DNA of 64,000 nucleotides. It comes from Petrolisthes cinctipes. Lineage: Eukaryota > Arthropoda > Malacostraca > Decapoda > Porcellanidae. The notes under the pieces are model-generated. The model searched no databases and had not been told where the DNA came from. It was given only the letters and a program-made list of their open reading frames with translations. The position numbers and the translations under genes are program-made. Below are positions 1-13,199 of the stretch, piece by piece (the stretch's first letter is position 1; each line of letters begins with the position of its first letter). Location: positions 682,001 to 746,000 of the forward strand of contig JAWQEG010000717.1 of NCBI GenBank assembly GCA_033782935.1, read 5' to 3'.

Positions 1-765
1 TTTGGGTCCCTGAAGCGATCTGTACATGCCTACTCCGTGTTAGAGTATTTTCATAATACAGGCCCAAAATATGCTGAAAATCGATATTTTAGGTGCCCAA
101 AGTCAATATGTGTATGCATCTTCTGTACCCGTTTATATCTCAAATTCAGGCTCAAAACACCCGAAAAATCGATATTTATGGGTCCCAGAAGCTATCTGTA
201 CATGCCTATTCCGTGTTAGAGTTTTTTCAAAATAAAGGCCAAAAACATGCTAAAAAACGATATATTAGGTGCCCAAAGTCGATATGTGCATTCATCTTCT
301 GTACCCGTTGATATCTCAAATTCTAGCTCAAAACACCCGAAAATTCGATATTTTTGGGTCCCAGAGGCAATCTGTACATGCCTACTCCGTGTTAAAGTAT
401 TTTCATAATACAGAACCAACATGTTCAAAATCGATATTTTAGGTGCAAAAAGTCGATATGTGCTTGCATCTTCAGTACCCGTTTATATCTCAAATTCAGG
501 CTTAAAACACCCGAAAATTCGATATTTTTGGGTCCCAGAAGCGATCTGTACATGCCTACTCAGTGATAGAATATTGTCAAAATACAGACCCAAAACATGC
601 TGAAAATTGATATTTCAGGTGCCCAAAGTCGATATATGTGCATGCATCTTCAGTACCCGTTTATATCTCAAATTCAGGCTCAAAACACCTGAAAATTCGA
701 TATTTTTGCGTCCCAGAAGCGATCTGTACATGCCTACTCCGTGTTAGAGTATTTTCATAATACAG

Positions 766-3700
766 ACCCAACATGCTCAAAATCGATATTTTAGGTGCAA
801 AAAGTCGATATGTGCATGCATCTTCAGTACCCGTTTATATCTCAAATTCAGGCTCAAAACACCCAAATATTCGATTTTATTTTGGCCCAGAAGTAATCTG
901 TACATGCCTACTCAGTGCTAGAATATTTTCAAAATATAGGCCCAAAACATGCTGAAAATCGATATATTAGGTGCCCAAAGTCGATATGTGCATGCATATT
1001 CTGTACCTGTTTATATCTCAAATTCAGGCTCAAAACATCCGAATATTCGATTTTATTGGCGTCCAGAAGCGATCTGTACGTGCCTACTCAGTGACAGAAT
1101 ATTTTCAAATAACAGACCCAAAACATGCTGAAAATCGATATTTTAGGTGCCCAAAGTCGATATGTGCATGGATCTTCTGTACCCGTTTATATCTCAAATT
1201 AAGGCTCAAAACACCCGAAAATTCGATATTTTTGGGTCCCAGAACCGATGTGTACATACCTACTCAACGTTAGAATATTTTCAAAACAGAGGCACAAAAA
1301 CAAGTTGAAAATCGATATTTTAGGTGCCCAAAATCGATATGTGCATGCATCTTCAGTACCCGTTTATATCTCAAATTCTGGCTCAAAACACCCGAAAATT
1401 CGATATTTTTGGTTCCCAAAAGCGATCTGTACATGCCTACTCCGTGTTAGAGTATTTTCAAAATACAGGCCTAAAACATGCTGAAATTCGATATTTTAGG
1501 TGCCCAAAGTCAATATGTGTATGCATCTTCTGTACCCGTGTATATCTCAAATTCAGGCTCAAAACACCTGAAAATTCAATATTTTTGCGTCCAAGAAGCG
1601 ATCTGTACATGCCTATTCAGTAATAGAATGTTTTCAAAATATAGGCTCAAATCATGCTAAAAATCGATATTTTAGGTGTCCAAAGTCGATATGTGCATTC
1701 ATCTTCTGTACCTGTTGATATCTCAAATTCAAGCTCAAAACACCCGAAAAATCGATATTTTTGGGTCCCAGAAGCGATCTGTACATGCCTATTCCGTGTT
1801 AGAGTTTTTTTCAAAATAAAGGACAAAAACATGCTAAAAATCGATATATTAGGTGCCCAAAGTCGATATGTGCATGCATTTCTGTACCCTTTTATATTTA
1901 AATTCATATTCAAAATACCCGAAAATTCGATATTTTTGGGTTCCAGAAGCGATCTCTCCATGCCTACTCAATGCTAGAATATTTTTAAGTTATAGGCCGA
2001 AAACATGCTGAAAATCGATATTTTAGGTGTCCAAAGTCGATATGTGCATGCATTTTCTGTACCCGTTTATATCTCAAATTCAGGTTCAAAACACCTGAAA
2101 ATTCGATATTTTTGAGTCCCAGAAGCGATCTGTACATACCTACTCAATGTTAGAATACTTTCAAAACACAGGCACAAAAACAAGTTGAAAATCGATATTT
2201 TATGTGTCCAAAATCGATATGTGCATGCATCTTCTGTACCCGTTAATATCTCAAATTCAGGCTCAAAACACCCGAAAATTCTATTTTTTTGGGTCCCAGA
2301 AGCGATCTGTACATGCCTACTAAGTAATAGAATATTTTCAAGATTCAGGCCGAAAATATGCTGAAAATCTATATTTTAGGTGCCCAAAGTCGATATGTGC
2401 ATGCATCTTTTGTACCAGTTTATATCTCAAATTCAGGCTCAAAACACCCGATAATTCGATATTTTTATGTCCCAGAACCTATCTTTACATGCCTACTCCT
2501 TTCTAGAATGTTTTCAAGATACAGACCCAACATGCTCAAAATCGATATTTTAGGTGCAAAAAGTCGATATGTGCATGCATCTTCAGTACCCGTTTATATC
2601 TCAAATTCAGGCTTAAAACACCCGAAATTTCGAAATTTTTGGGTCCCAAGAGCGATCTGTACATGCCTACTCAATGCTAGAATTTATTCAATATATAGGC
2701 CCAAAACATGCTGAAAATCGATATTTTAGGTGCCCAAAGTCGATATGTGCATGCATCTTCTGTGCCCGTTTATATCTCAAATTCAGGCTCAAAACACCCG
2801 AATATTTAATTTTATTTTGGCCCAAAAGAGATCTGTACATGCCTACACAGTGACAGAATATTTTCAAAATACAGACCCAAAACATGCTGAAAATTGATAT
2901 TTCAGGTGCCCAAAGTCGATATGTGGATGCATCTTCAGTACCCGTTTATATCTCAAATTCAGGCTCAAAACACCTGAAAATTCGATATTTTTGCGTCCCA
3001 GGAGCGATCTGTACATGCCTATTCAGTAATAGAATGTTTTCAAAATATAGGCTCAAATCATGCTAAAAATCGATATTTTAGGTGTCCAAAGTCGATATGT
3101 GCATGCATCTTCTGTACCCGTTTATATCTCAAATTCAGGTTCAAAACACCCGAAAATTCGATATTTTTGGGTCCAAGAAGCGATGTGTACATACCTACTC
3201 AATGTTAGAATATTTTCAAAACACAGGCACAAAAAACAAGTTGAAAATCGATATTTTAGGTGCCCAAAATCAATATGTGCATGCATCTTCAGTACCCGTT
3301 TATATCTCAAATTCTGGCTCAAAACACCAGAAAATTCGATATTTTTGGTTCCCAAAAGCGATCTGTACATGCCTACTCCGTGTTAGAGTATTTTCAAAAT
3401 ACAGGCCTAAAACATGCTGAAAATCGATATTTTAGGTGCCCAAATTCAATATGTGTATGCATCTTCTGTACCCGGGTATATCTCAAATTCAGGCTGAAAA
3501 CACCCGAAAATTCAAATTTTTTTGTTCCCAGAAGCGATCTGTACCTACCTACTCCGTGTTAGAGTATTTTCAAAATACAGGCCCAAAACATGCTGAAATT
3601 CGATATTTTAGGTGCAAAAAGCAATATGTGTATGCATATTCAGTACACGTTTATATCTCAAATTCATGCTCAAAACATCCGAAAAATCGATATTTTTGGG

Positions 3701-3905
3701 TCCAAGAAGCGATTTGTACATGCCTACTCAGTAATAGCATATTTTTAAGATTCAGGACGAAAACATGCTAAAAATCGATATTTTATGTGCCCAAAATCGA
3801 TATGTGCATGCATCTTCTGTACCCGTTTATGTCCCAAATTCAGGCTAAAAACACCCTAAAATTCTATATTTTTGGGTCCAAAAAGCGATCTGTACATGCC
3901 TACTC
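766..3905 (+). repeat. Block P, copy 1 (about 18 monomers)
   Basis: This 3.1-kb block recurs at 16958-20097 with a constant offset of 16,192 bp, exactly 92 monomers. It also recurs at 23990-25964 (offset 23,223) and 26940-29850 (offset 26,040-26,042). Diagnostic variants shared by copies include the ATTTCTGTACCCTTTTATAT monomer near 1880, the TTTTATTGGC B-half near 1052, and the TATCTTTACATGCC segment near 2482. Match to copy 2 is weaker before about 1130, then nearly perfect to about 3905, where the copies diverge abruptly. Confidence 0.88.
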
Positions 3906-6310
3906 AGTGCTATAATATTTTCAAAATATAGGCCCAAAACATGCTAAATATGGACATTTTGGGTGCACAAAGTCTATATATGCATGCTTTTTCGGTACCC
4001 ATTTACATCCCAAATTCAGGCTTAAAACACCCGGTAAATCGATGTTTTTGTGTCTCAGAAGCGATATGTACATGCCTACTCCGTGTTAGAGTATTTTCAT
4101 AATACAGGCCCAAAACATGCTGAAAATCGATATTTTAGGTGCCCAAAGTAAATATGTGTATGCATCTTCTGTACCCGTTTATATCTCAAATTCAGGCTCA
4201 AAACACCTGGAAATTCGATATTTTTGCGTCCCAGGAGCGATCTGTACATGCCTATTCAGTAATAGAATGTTTTCAAAATATAGGCTCAAATCAATGTAAA
4301 AATCGATATTTTAGGTGTCCAAAGTCGATATGTGCATTCATCTTCTGTACCTGTTGATATCTCATATTCAAGCTCAAAACACCCTAAAAATCAATATTTT
4401 TGGGTCCCAGAAGCTATCTGAACATGCCTATTCCGTGGTAGAGTTTTTTTAAAATACAGGCCAAAAACATGCTGAAAATCGATATATTAGGTGCCCAAAG
4501 TCGATAAGTGCATGCATTTTTTGTACCCGTTTATATCTCAAATTCAGGCTCAAAACACCCAAAAATTCGATATTTTTGGTTCCCTGAAGCGATCTGTACA
4601 TACCTACTCAATGCTTGAATATTTTCAAAATATAGGCCCAAAACATGCTGAAAATCGATGTTTTAAGTGCCCAAAGTCGATATGTGCATGCATCTTCTGT
4701 ACCCGTTTATATCTCAAATTCAGGCTCAAAACACCCGAAAATTCGAAATTTTTGGGTCCCAGAAGCGATGTGTACATACCTACTCAATGTTAGAATATTT
4801 TCAAAACACAGGCACAAAAACAAGTTGAAAATCGATAATTTAGGTGCCCAAAATCAATATGTTCATGCATCTTCAGTACCCGTTTATATCTCAAATTCTG
4901 GCTCAAAACTCCCGAAAATTCGATATTTTTGGTTCCCAGAAGCGATATGTACATGCCTACTCCGTGTTAGAGTATTTTCAAAATACAGGCCTAAAACATG
5001 GTGAAAATCGATATTTTAGGTGCCCAAAGTCAGTATGTGTATGCATCTTCTGTACCCGTGTATATCTCAAATTCAGGCTGAAAACACCCGAAAATTCAAA
5101 TTTTTTGGTTCCCAGAAGCGATCTGTACCTACCTACTCCGTGTTAGAGTATTTTCAAAATACAGGCCCAAAACATGTTGAAATTCGATATTTTAGGTGCC
5201 AAAAGCAATATGTGTATGCATCTTCAGTTCACGTTTATATCTCAAATTCAGGCTCAAAACATCCGAAAACTCGATATTTTTGGGTCCAAGAAGCGATTTG
5301 TACATGCCTACTCAATGTTAGAATATTTTCAAAATACAGGCACAAAAACAAGTTGAAAATCGATGTTTTAGGTGCCCAAAATCGATATGTGCATTCATCT
5401 TCAGTACCCGTTTATATCTCAAATTCAGGCTCAAAACACCTGAAAATTCGATATTTTTGCGTCCCAGGAGCGATCTGTACATGCCTATTCAGTAATAGAA
5501 TGTTTTCAAAATATAGGCTCAAATCATGCTAAAAATCGATATTTTAGGTGTCCAAAGTCGATATGTGCATGCATCTTCTGTACCCGTTTATATCTCAAAT
5601 TCAGGCTCAAAACACCCGAAAATTCGATATTTTTGGGTCCAAGAAGCGATGTGTACATACCTACTCAATGTTAGAATATTTTCAAAACACAGGCACAAAA
5701 ACAAGTTGAAAATCGATATTTTAGGTGCCCAAAATCAGTATGTGCATGCATCTTCAGTACCCGTTTATATCTCAAATTCTGGCTCAAAATACCAGAAAAT
5801 TCGATATTTTTGGTTCCCAAAAGTGATCTGTACATGCCTACTCCGTGTTAGAGTATTTTCAAAATACAGGCCTAAAACATGCTGAAAATCGATATTTTAG
5901 GTGCCCAAATTCAATATGTGTATGCATCTTCTGTACCCGTGTATATCTCAAATTCAGGCTGAAAACACCCGAAAATTCAAATTTTTTGGTTCCCAGAAGC
6001 GATCTGTACCTACCTACTCCGTGTTAGAGTATTTTCAAAATACAGGCCCAAAACATGCTGAAATTCGATATTTTAGGTGCAAAAAGCAATATGTGTATGC
6101 ATCATCAGTACACGTTTATATCTCAAATTCAGGCTCAAAACATCCGAAAAATCGATATTTTTGGGTCCAAGAAGCGATTTGTACATGCCTACTCAGTAAT
6201 AGCATATTTTTAAGATTCAGGACGAAAACATGCTAAAAATCTATATTTTATGTGCCCAAAATCGATATGTGCATGCATCTTCTGTACCCGTTTATATCCC
6301 AAATTCAGGC
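3890..6310 (+). repeat. Block Q, copy 1 (about 14 monomers)
   Basis: Recurs at 8463-10883 with offset 4,573 (26 monomers less 3 bp). Shared rare markers include GCTAAATATGGACATTTTGG, TTTTTCGGTACCCATTTACA and AATCGATGTTTTTGTGTCTC near 3945-4055, and GTACCTACCTACTCCG near 5121. The copies diverge beyond about 6310, where copy 1 has CACCCTAAAATTCTATA and copy 2 has CACCCGAAAATTCGATA. Confidence 0.88.
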
Positions 6311-7849
6311 TCAAAACACCCTAAAATTCTATATTTTTGGGTCCAAAAAGCGATCTGTACATGCCTACTCAATGCTATAATATTTTCAAAATATAGGCCC
6401 AAAACATGCTAAATATGGACATTTTGGTTGCACAAAGTCTATATATGTATGCATCTTTTGTAGCTGTTTATATCTCAAATTCAGGCTCAAAACACCCAAA
6501 AATTCGATATTTTTGGGTCCCAGAAGCGATCTGTACATGCCTACTCAATGTTAAAATATTTTCAAAATACAGGCAGAAAAACAAGTTAATATCGATATTT
6601 TAGGTGCCCAAGTTAATATGTGCTTGCATTTTCTGTACCCATTTACATCCCAAATTCAGGCTTAAAACACCCGAAAATTCGATGTTTTTGGGTCCCAGAA
6701 GCGATATGTACATGCCTATTCCGTGTTAGAGTTTTTTCAAAATAAAGGCCAAAAACATGCTGAAAATCGATATATTAGGTGCCCAAAGTCGATATGTGCA
6801 TGCATTTTCTGTACCCTTTCATATTTAAATTCAGGATCAAAATACCCGAAAATTGGATATTTTTGGGTTCCAGAAGTGATCTCTCCATGCCTACTCAATG
6901 CTAGATTATTTTCAAATTTTAGGCCGAAAACATGCTGAAAATCGATATTTTAGGTGTCCAATGTCGATATGTGCATGCATCTTCAGTACCCGTTTATATC
7001 TCAAATTCAGGCTCAAAACACCCGAATATTCGATTTTATTTTGGCCCAGAAGTGATCTGTACATGCCTACTCAGTGCTAGAATATTTTCAAAATATAAGC
7101 CCAAAACATGCTGAAAATCGATATTTTAGGTGCCCAAAGTCGATATGTGTATGCATCTTCTGTACCCGTGTATATCTCAAATTCAGGCTGAAAACACCCG
7201 AAAATTCGATATTTTTGGTTCCCAGAAGCGATGTGTACATGCCTACTCAATGTTAGAATATTTTCAAAATACAGGCACAAAAACAAATTGAATATCGATG
7301 TTTTAGGTGCCAAAAATCGATATGTGCATGCATCTTTAGTACCCGTTTATATCTCAAATTCTGGCTCAAAACACCAGAAAATTCGATATTTTTGGTTCCC
7401 AAAAGCGATCTGTACATGCCTACTCCGTGTTAGAGTATTTTCAAAATACAGGCCTAAAACATGCTGAAAATCGATATTTTAGGTGCCCAAATTCAATATG
7501 TGTATGCATCTTCTGAACCCGTGTATATCTCAAATTCAGGCTGAAAACACCCGAAAATTCAAATTTTTTTGTTCCCAGAAGCGATCTGTACCTACCTACT
7601 CCGTGTTAGAGTATTTTCAAAATACAGGCCCAAAACATGCTGAAATTCGATATTTTAGGTGCAAAAAGCAATATGTGTATGCATCTTCAGTACACGTTTA
7701 TATCTCAAATTCATGCTCAAAACATCCGAAAAATCGATATTTTTGGGTCCAAGAAGCGATTTGTACATGCCTACTCAGTAATAGCATATTTTTAAGATTC
7801 AGGTCGAAAACATGCTAAAAATCGATATTTTATGTGCCCAAAATCGATA

Positions 7850-8410
7850 TGTGCATGCATCTTCAGTACCCGTTTATATCTCAAATTCAGGCTCAAAACA
7901 CCCGAAAATTCGATATTTTTGGGTCCCAGAAGCGATCTGTACATGCCTAATCATTGCTAGAATTTTCTCAAAATACAGACCCAAACATGCTAAAAATCGA
8001 AATTTTAGGTGCTCAAAGTCAATATGTGCATGAATCTTCAGTACTCGTTTATATCTCAAATTCAGACTCAAAACACCCGAAAATTCGACATTTTTGAGTC
8101 CCAGAAGCGATATGTACATGCCTGTGCAGTAATAGAAAATTAAAAAAAACACGCCCAAAACATGCTGAAAATCAATATTTTAGGTGCCCAAAGTCAATAT
8201 GTGCATGCATCTTCTGTACACGTTTATATCTCAAATTCAGGCTTAAAACACCCTAAAATTCGATATTTTTGGGTCCCAGAAGCGATCTGTACATGCCTAC
8301 TCAGTGCTAGAATGTTTTCAAAATATAGGCCCAAAACATGCTGAAAATCGATATTTTAGGTGCCCAAAGTCGATATGTGCATGCATCTTCAGTACCCGTT
8401 TATATCTCAA
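7850..8410 (+). repeat. Short duplicated block R, copy 1 (about 3 monomers)
   Basis: Matches 11547-12107 at offset 3,697 (21 monomers plus 1 bp). It contains the AATCATTGCTAGAATTTTCTC monomer and the following unit with AAAAAAAACACGCCCAAAAC, which otherwise characterise domain II at 34-43 kb. These are therefore domain II-type monomers embedded in domain I. Confidence 0.85.
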
Positions 8411-8425
8411 ATTCAGGCTCAAAAC
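8338..8425 (+). repeat. Half-monomer A (88 bp)
   Basis: First half of the representative monomer. Aligned without gaps to half B, the two by-eye consensus halves match at about 59 of 88 positions (67%). Shared blocks are TCGATATTTT at half-positions 11-20, CCCA near 26-29, CGAT near 34-37, CATGC near 43-47, and a near-identical end (CAGGCTCAAAAC in A, CAGGCCCAAAAC in B). Half A carries the palindrome TGCATGCA. This indicates that the 176-bp unit arose by dimerisation of an 88-bp unit, followed by divergence and fixation of the dimer. Confidence 0.88.
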
Positions 8426-8513
8426 ACCCGAAAATTCGATATTTTTGGGTTCCAGAAGCGATCTGTACATGCCTACTCAGTGCTATAATATTTTCAAAAT
8501 ATAGGCCCAAAAC
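8426..8513 (+). repeat. Half-monomer B (88 bp)
   Basis: Second half of the representative monomer, also exactly 88 bp, and alignable to half A without gaps at about 67% identity. It carries the palindrome TGTACA at half-positions 39-44, about where half A has TGCATGCA, and the segment GGGTTCCAGAAGCGAT (GGGTCCCAGAAGCGAT in most units). The A and B halves are clearly distinct throughout the window, so the AB dimer, not the 88-bp unit, is the current unit of turnover. Confidence 0.88.
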
Positions 8514-10883
8514 ATGCTAAATATGGACATTTTGGGTGCACAAAGTCTATATATGCATGCTTTTTCGGTACCCATTTACATCCCAAATTCAGGCTTAAAA
8601 CACCCGGTAAATCGATGTTTTTGTGTCTCAGAAGCGATATGTACATGCCTACTCCGTGTTAGAGTATTTTCATAATACAGGCCCAAAACATGCTGAAAAT
8701 CGATATTTTAGGTGCCCAAAGTCAATATGTGTATGCATCTTCTGTACCCGTTTATATCTCAAATTCAGGCTCAAAACACCTGGAAATTCGATATTTTTGC
8801 GTCCCAGGAGCGATCTGTACATGCCTATTCAGTAATAGAATGTTTTCAAAATATAGGCTCAAATCATGCTAAAAATCGATATTTTAGGTGTCCAAAGTCG
8901 ATATGTGCATTCATCTTCTGTACCTGTTGATATCTCATATTCAAGCTCAAAACACCCGAAAAATCAATATTTTTGGGTCCCAGAAGCTATCTGAACATGC
9001 CTATTCCGTGGTAGAGTTTTTTTAAAATACAGGCCAAAAACATGCTGAAAATCGATATATTAGGTGCCCAAAGTCGATAAGTGCATGCATTTTCTGTACC
9101 CGTTTATATCTCAAATTCAGGCTCAAAACACCCAAAAATTCGATATTTTTGGGTCCATGAAGCGATCTGTACATACCTACTCAATGCTTGAATATTTTCA
9201 AAATATAGGCCCAAAACATGCTGAAAATCGATGTTTTAGGTGCCCAAAGTCGATATGTGCATGCATCTTCTGTACCCGTTTATATCTCAAATTCAGGCTC
9301 AAAACACCCGAAAATTCGAAATTTTTGGGTCCCAGAAGCGATGTGTACATACCTACTCAATGTTAGAATATTTTCAAAACACAGGCACAAAAACAAGTTG
9401 AAAATCGATAATTTAGGTGCCCACAATCAATATGTTCATGCATCTTCAGTACCCGTTTATATCTCAAATTCTGGCTCAAAACACCCGAAAATTCGATATT
9501 TTTGGTTCCCAGAAGCGATATGTACATGCCTACTCCGTGTTAGAGTATTTTCAAAATACAGGCCTAAAACATGGTGAAAATCGATATTTTAGGTGCCCAA
9601 AGTCAATATGTGTATGCATCTTCTGTACCCGTGTATATCTCAAATTCAGGCTGAAAACACCCGAAAATTCAAATTTTTTGGTTCCCAGAAGCGATCTGTA
9701 CCTACCTACTCCGTGTTAGAGTATTTTCAAAATACAGGCCCAAAACATGTTGAAATTCGATATTTTAGGTGCCAAAAGCAATATGTGTATGCATCTTCAG
9801 TACACGTTTATATCTCAAATTCAGGCTCAAAACATCCGAAAACTCGATATTTTTGGGTCCCAGAAGCGATTTGTACATGCCTACTCAATGTTAGAATATT
9901 TTCAAAATACAGGCACAAAAACAAGTTGAAAATCGATGTTTTAGGTGCCCAAAATCGATATGTGCATTCATCTTCAGTACCCGTTTATATCTCAAATTCA
10001 GGCTCAAAGCACCTGAAAATTCGATATTTTTGCGTCCCAGGAGCGATCTGTACATGCCTATTCAGTAATAGAATGTTTTCAAAATATAGGCTCAAATCAT
10101 GCTAAAAATCGATATTTTAGGTGTCCAAAGTCGATATGTGCATGCATCTTCTGTACCCGTTTATATCTCAAATTCAGTCTCAAAACACCCGAAAATTCGA
10201 TATTTTTGGGTCCAAGAAGCGATGTGTACATACCTACTCAATGTTAGAATATTTTCAAAACACAGGCACAAAAACAAGTTGAAAATCGATATTTTAGGTG
10301 CCCAAAATCATTATGTGCATGCATCTTCAGTACCCGTTTATATCTCAAATTCTGGCTCAAAATACCAGAAAATTCGATATTTTTGGTTCCCAAAAGTGAT
10401 CTGTACATGCCTACTCCGTGTTAGAGTATTTTCAAAATACAGGCCTAAAACATGCTGAAAATCGATATTTTAGGTGCCCAAATTCAATATGTGTATGCAT
10501 CTTCTGTACCCGTGTATATCTCAAATTCAGGCTGAAAACACCCGAAAATTCAAATTTTTTGGTTCCCAGAAGCGATCTGTACCTACCTACTCCGTGTTAG
10601 AGTATTTTCAAAATACAGGCCCAAAACATGCTGAAATTCGATATTTTAGGTGCAAAAAGCAATATGTGTATGCATCATCAGTACACGTTTATATCTCAAA
10701 TTCAGGCTCAAAACATCCGAAAAATCGATATTTTTGGGTCCAAGAAGCGATTTGTACATGCCTACTCAGTAATAGCATATTTTTAAGATTCAGGACGAAA
10801 ACATGCTAAAAATCGATATTTTATGTGCCCAAAATCGATATGTGCATGCATCTTCTGTACCCGTTTATATCCCAAATTCAGGC
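8463..10883 (+). repeat. Block Q, copy 2
   Basis: Near-identical to 3890-6310 at an offset of 4,573 bp, with only scattered substitutions noticed. A third version, lacking three monomers, lies at about 29932-31810, and part of a fourth lies at 31.9-33.7 kb within the 11-mer HOR. Confidence 0.88.
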
Positions 10884-11546
10884 TCAAAACACCCGAAAAT
10901 TCGATATTTTTGGGTCCCAGAAGCGATCTGTACATACCTACTCAGTGCTTGAATATTTTCAAAATATAGGCCCAAAACATGCTGAAAATCGATATTTTAT
11001 GTGCCCAAAGTCGATATGTGCATGCATCTTCTGTACCCGTTTATATCTCAAATTCAGGCTCAAAACACCCGAAAATTCGAAATTTTTGGGTCCCAGAAGC
11101 GATGTGTACATACCTACTCAATGTAAGAATATTTTCAAAACACAGGCACAAAAACAAGTTGAAAATCGATAATTTAGGTGCCCAAAATCAATATGTGCAT
11201 GCATCTTCAGTACCCGTTTATATCTAAAATTATGGCTCAAAACACCCGAAAAATCGATATTTTTGGGTCCCAGAAGCGATCTGTACATGCCTACTCCTTG
11301 TTAGAGTATTTTCAAAATACAGGCCTAAAACATGCTGAAATTCGATATTTTAGGTGCCCAAAGTCAATATGTGTATGCATCTTCTGTACCCGTGTATATC
11401 TCAAATTCAGACTCAAAACACCCGAAAAATTCGATATTTTTTGGTCCCAGAGGTGATCTGTACATGCCTACTCCGTGTTAGAGTATTTTCAAAATACAGG
11501 CCCAAAACATGCTGAAAATTGATATTTCAGGTGCCCAAAGTCGATA

Positions 11547-12107
11547 TGTGCATGCATCTTCAGTACCCGTTTATATCTCAAATTCAGGCTCAAAACACCC
11601 GAAAATTCGATATTTTTGGGTCCCAGAAGCGATCTGTACATGCCTAATCATTGCTAGAATTTTCTCAAAATACAGACCCAAACATGCTAAAAATCGAAAT
11701 TTTAGGTGCTCAAAGTCAATATGTGCATGAATCTTCAGTACTCGTTTATATCTCAAATTCAGACTCAAAACACCCGAAAATTCGACATTTTTGAGTCCCA
11801 GAAGCGATATGTACATGCCTGTGCAGTAATAGAAAATTAAAAAAAACACGCCCAAAACATGCTGAAAATCAATATTTTAGGTGCCCAAAGTCAATATGTG
11901 CATGCATCTTCTGTACACGTTTATATCTCAAATTCAGGCTTAAAACACCCTAAAATTCGATATTTTTGGGTCCCAGAAGCGATCTGTACATGCCTACTCA
12001 GTGCTAGAATGTTTTCAAAATATAGGCCCAAAACATGCTGAAAATCGATATTTTAGGTGCCCAAAGTCGATATGTGCATGCATCTTCAGTACCCGTTTAT
12101 ATCTAAA
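11547..12107 (+). repeat. Short duplicated block R, copy 2
   Basis: Counterpart of 7850-8410. The copies separate at about 12107, where this one reads TATCTAAAATTTTGGCTG and the other TATCTCAAATTCAGGCTC. Confidence 0.85.
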
Positions 12108-13199
12108 ATTTTGGCTGAAAACACCCGAAAAATTCGATATTTTTGGGTCCCAGAGGCAATCTGTACATGCCTATTCAGTGTTAGAGTTTTTTTCAAAATA
12201 AAGGCCAAAAACATGCTAAAAATCGATATATTAGGTGCCCAAAGTCGATATGTGCATGCATTTTTTGTACCCTTTTATATTTAAATTCAGGATCAAAATA
12301 CCCGAAAATTCGATATTTTTGGGTTCCAGAAGCGATCTCTCCATGCCTACTCAATGCTAGAATATTTTTAAGTTATAGGCCAAAAAAACATGCTGAAAAT
12401 CGATATTTTAGGTGTCCAAAGTCGATATGTGCATGCATTTTCTGTACCCGTTTTTATCTCAAATTCAGGTTCAAAACACCCAAAAATTCGATATTTTTGA
12501 GTCCCAGAAGCGATCTGTACATACCTACTCAATGTTAGAATACTTTCAAAACACAGGCACAAAAACAAGTTGAAAATCGATATTTTAGGTATCCAAAATC
12601 GATATGTGCATGCATCTTCTGTAACCGTTTATATCTCAAATTCAGGCTCAAAACACCCGAAAATTCCATTTTTTGGGGTCCCAGAAGCGATCTGTACATG
12701 CCTACTCAGTAATAGAATATTTTCAAGATTCAGGCCGAAAATATGCTGAAAATCGATATTTTTGGTGCCCAAAGTCGATATGTTCATGCATCTTTTGTAC
12801 CAGTTTATATCTCAAATTCAGGCTCAAAACACCCGATAATTCGATATTTTTATGTCCCAGAAGCGATCTGTACATGCCTACTCCTTTCTAGAATGTTTTC
12901 AAGATACAGACCCAACATGCTGAAAATCGATATTTTAGGTGCCCAAAGTCAATATGTGTATGCATCTTCTGTACCCGTTTATATCTCAAATTCAGGCTCA
13001 AAACACCCGAAAAATCGATATTTTTGGGTCCCAGAAGCTAACTGTACATGCCTATTCCGTGTTAAAGTATTTTCATAATACAGACCCAAAACATGCTGAA
13101 AATCGATATTTAAGGTGCCCAAAGTCGATATGTGCATGCATCTTCAGTACACGTTTATATCTCAAATTCAGGCTCAAAACATCTTAAAACTCGATATTT

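Larger units (their letters stand above)
8338..8513 (+). repeat. Representative full monomer (176 bp), close to the window consensus
   Basis: This unit is a good type specimen. Landmarks from its first base are: ATCGAT at about 10-15, GGTGCCCAAAG at about 22-32, the 8-bp palindrome TGCATGCA at 41-48, TACCCGTTTATATCTC at about 56-71, CAGGCTCAAAAC at 77-88, CCCGAAAATTCGATA from about 90, GGGTTCCAGAAGCGATC (GGGTCCC in most units) in the second half, TGTACATGCC, and a closing GCCCAAAAC. The next unit begins at 8514, exactly 176 bp on. Variation between monomers is mostly single-base. Coordinates here define the phase used for all other entries. Confidence 0.95.
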
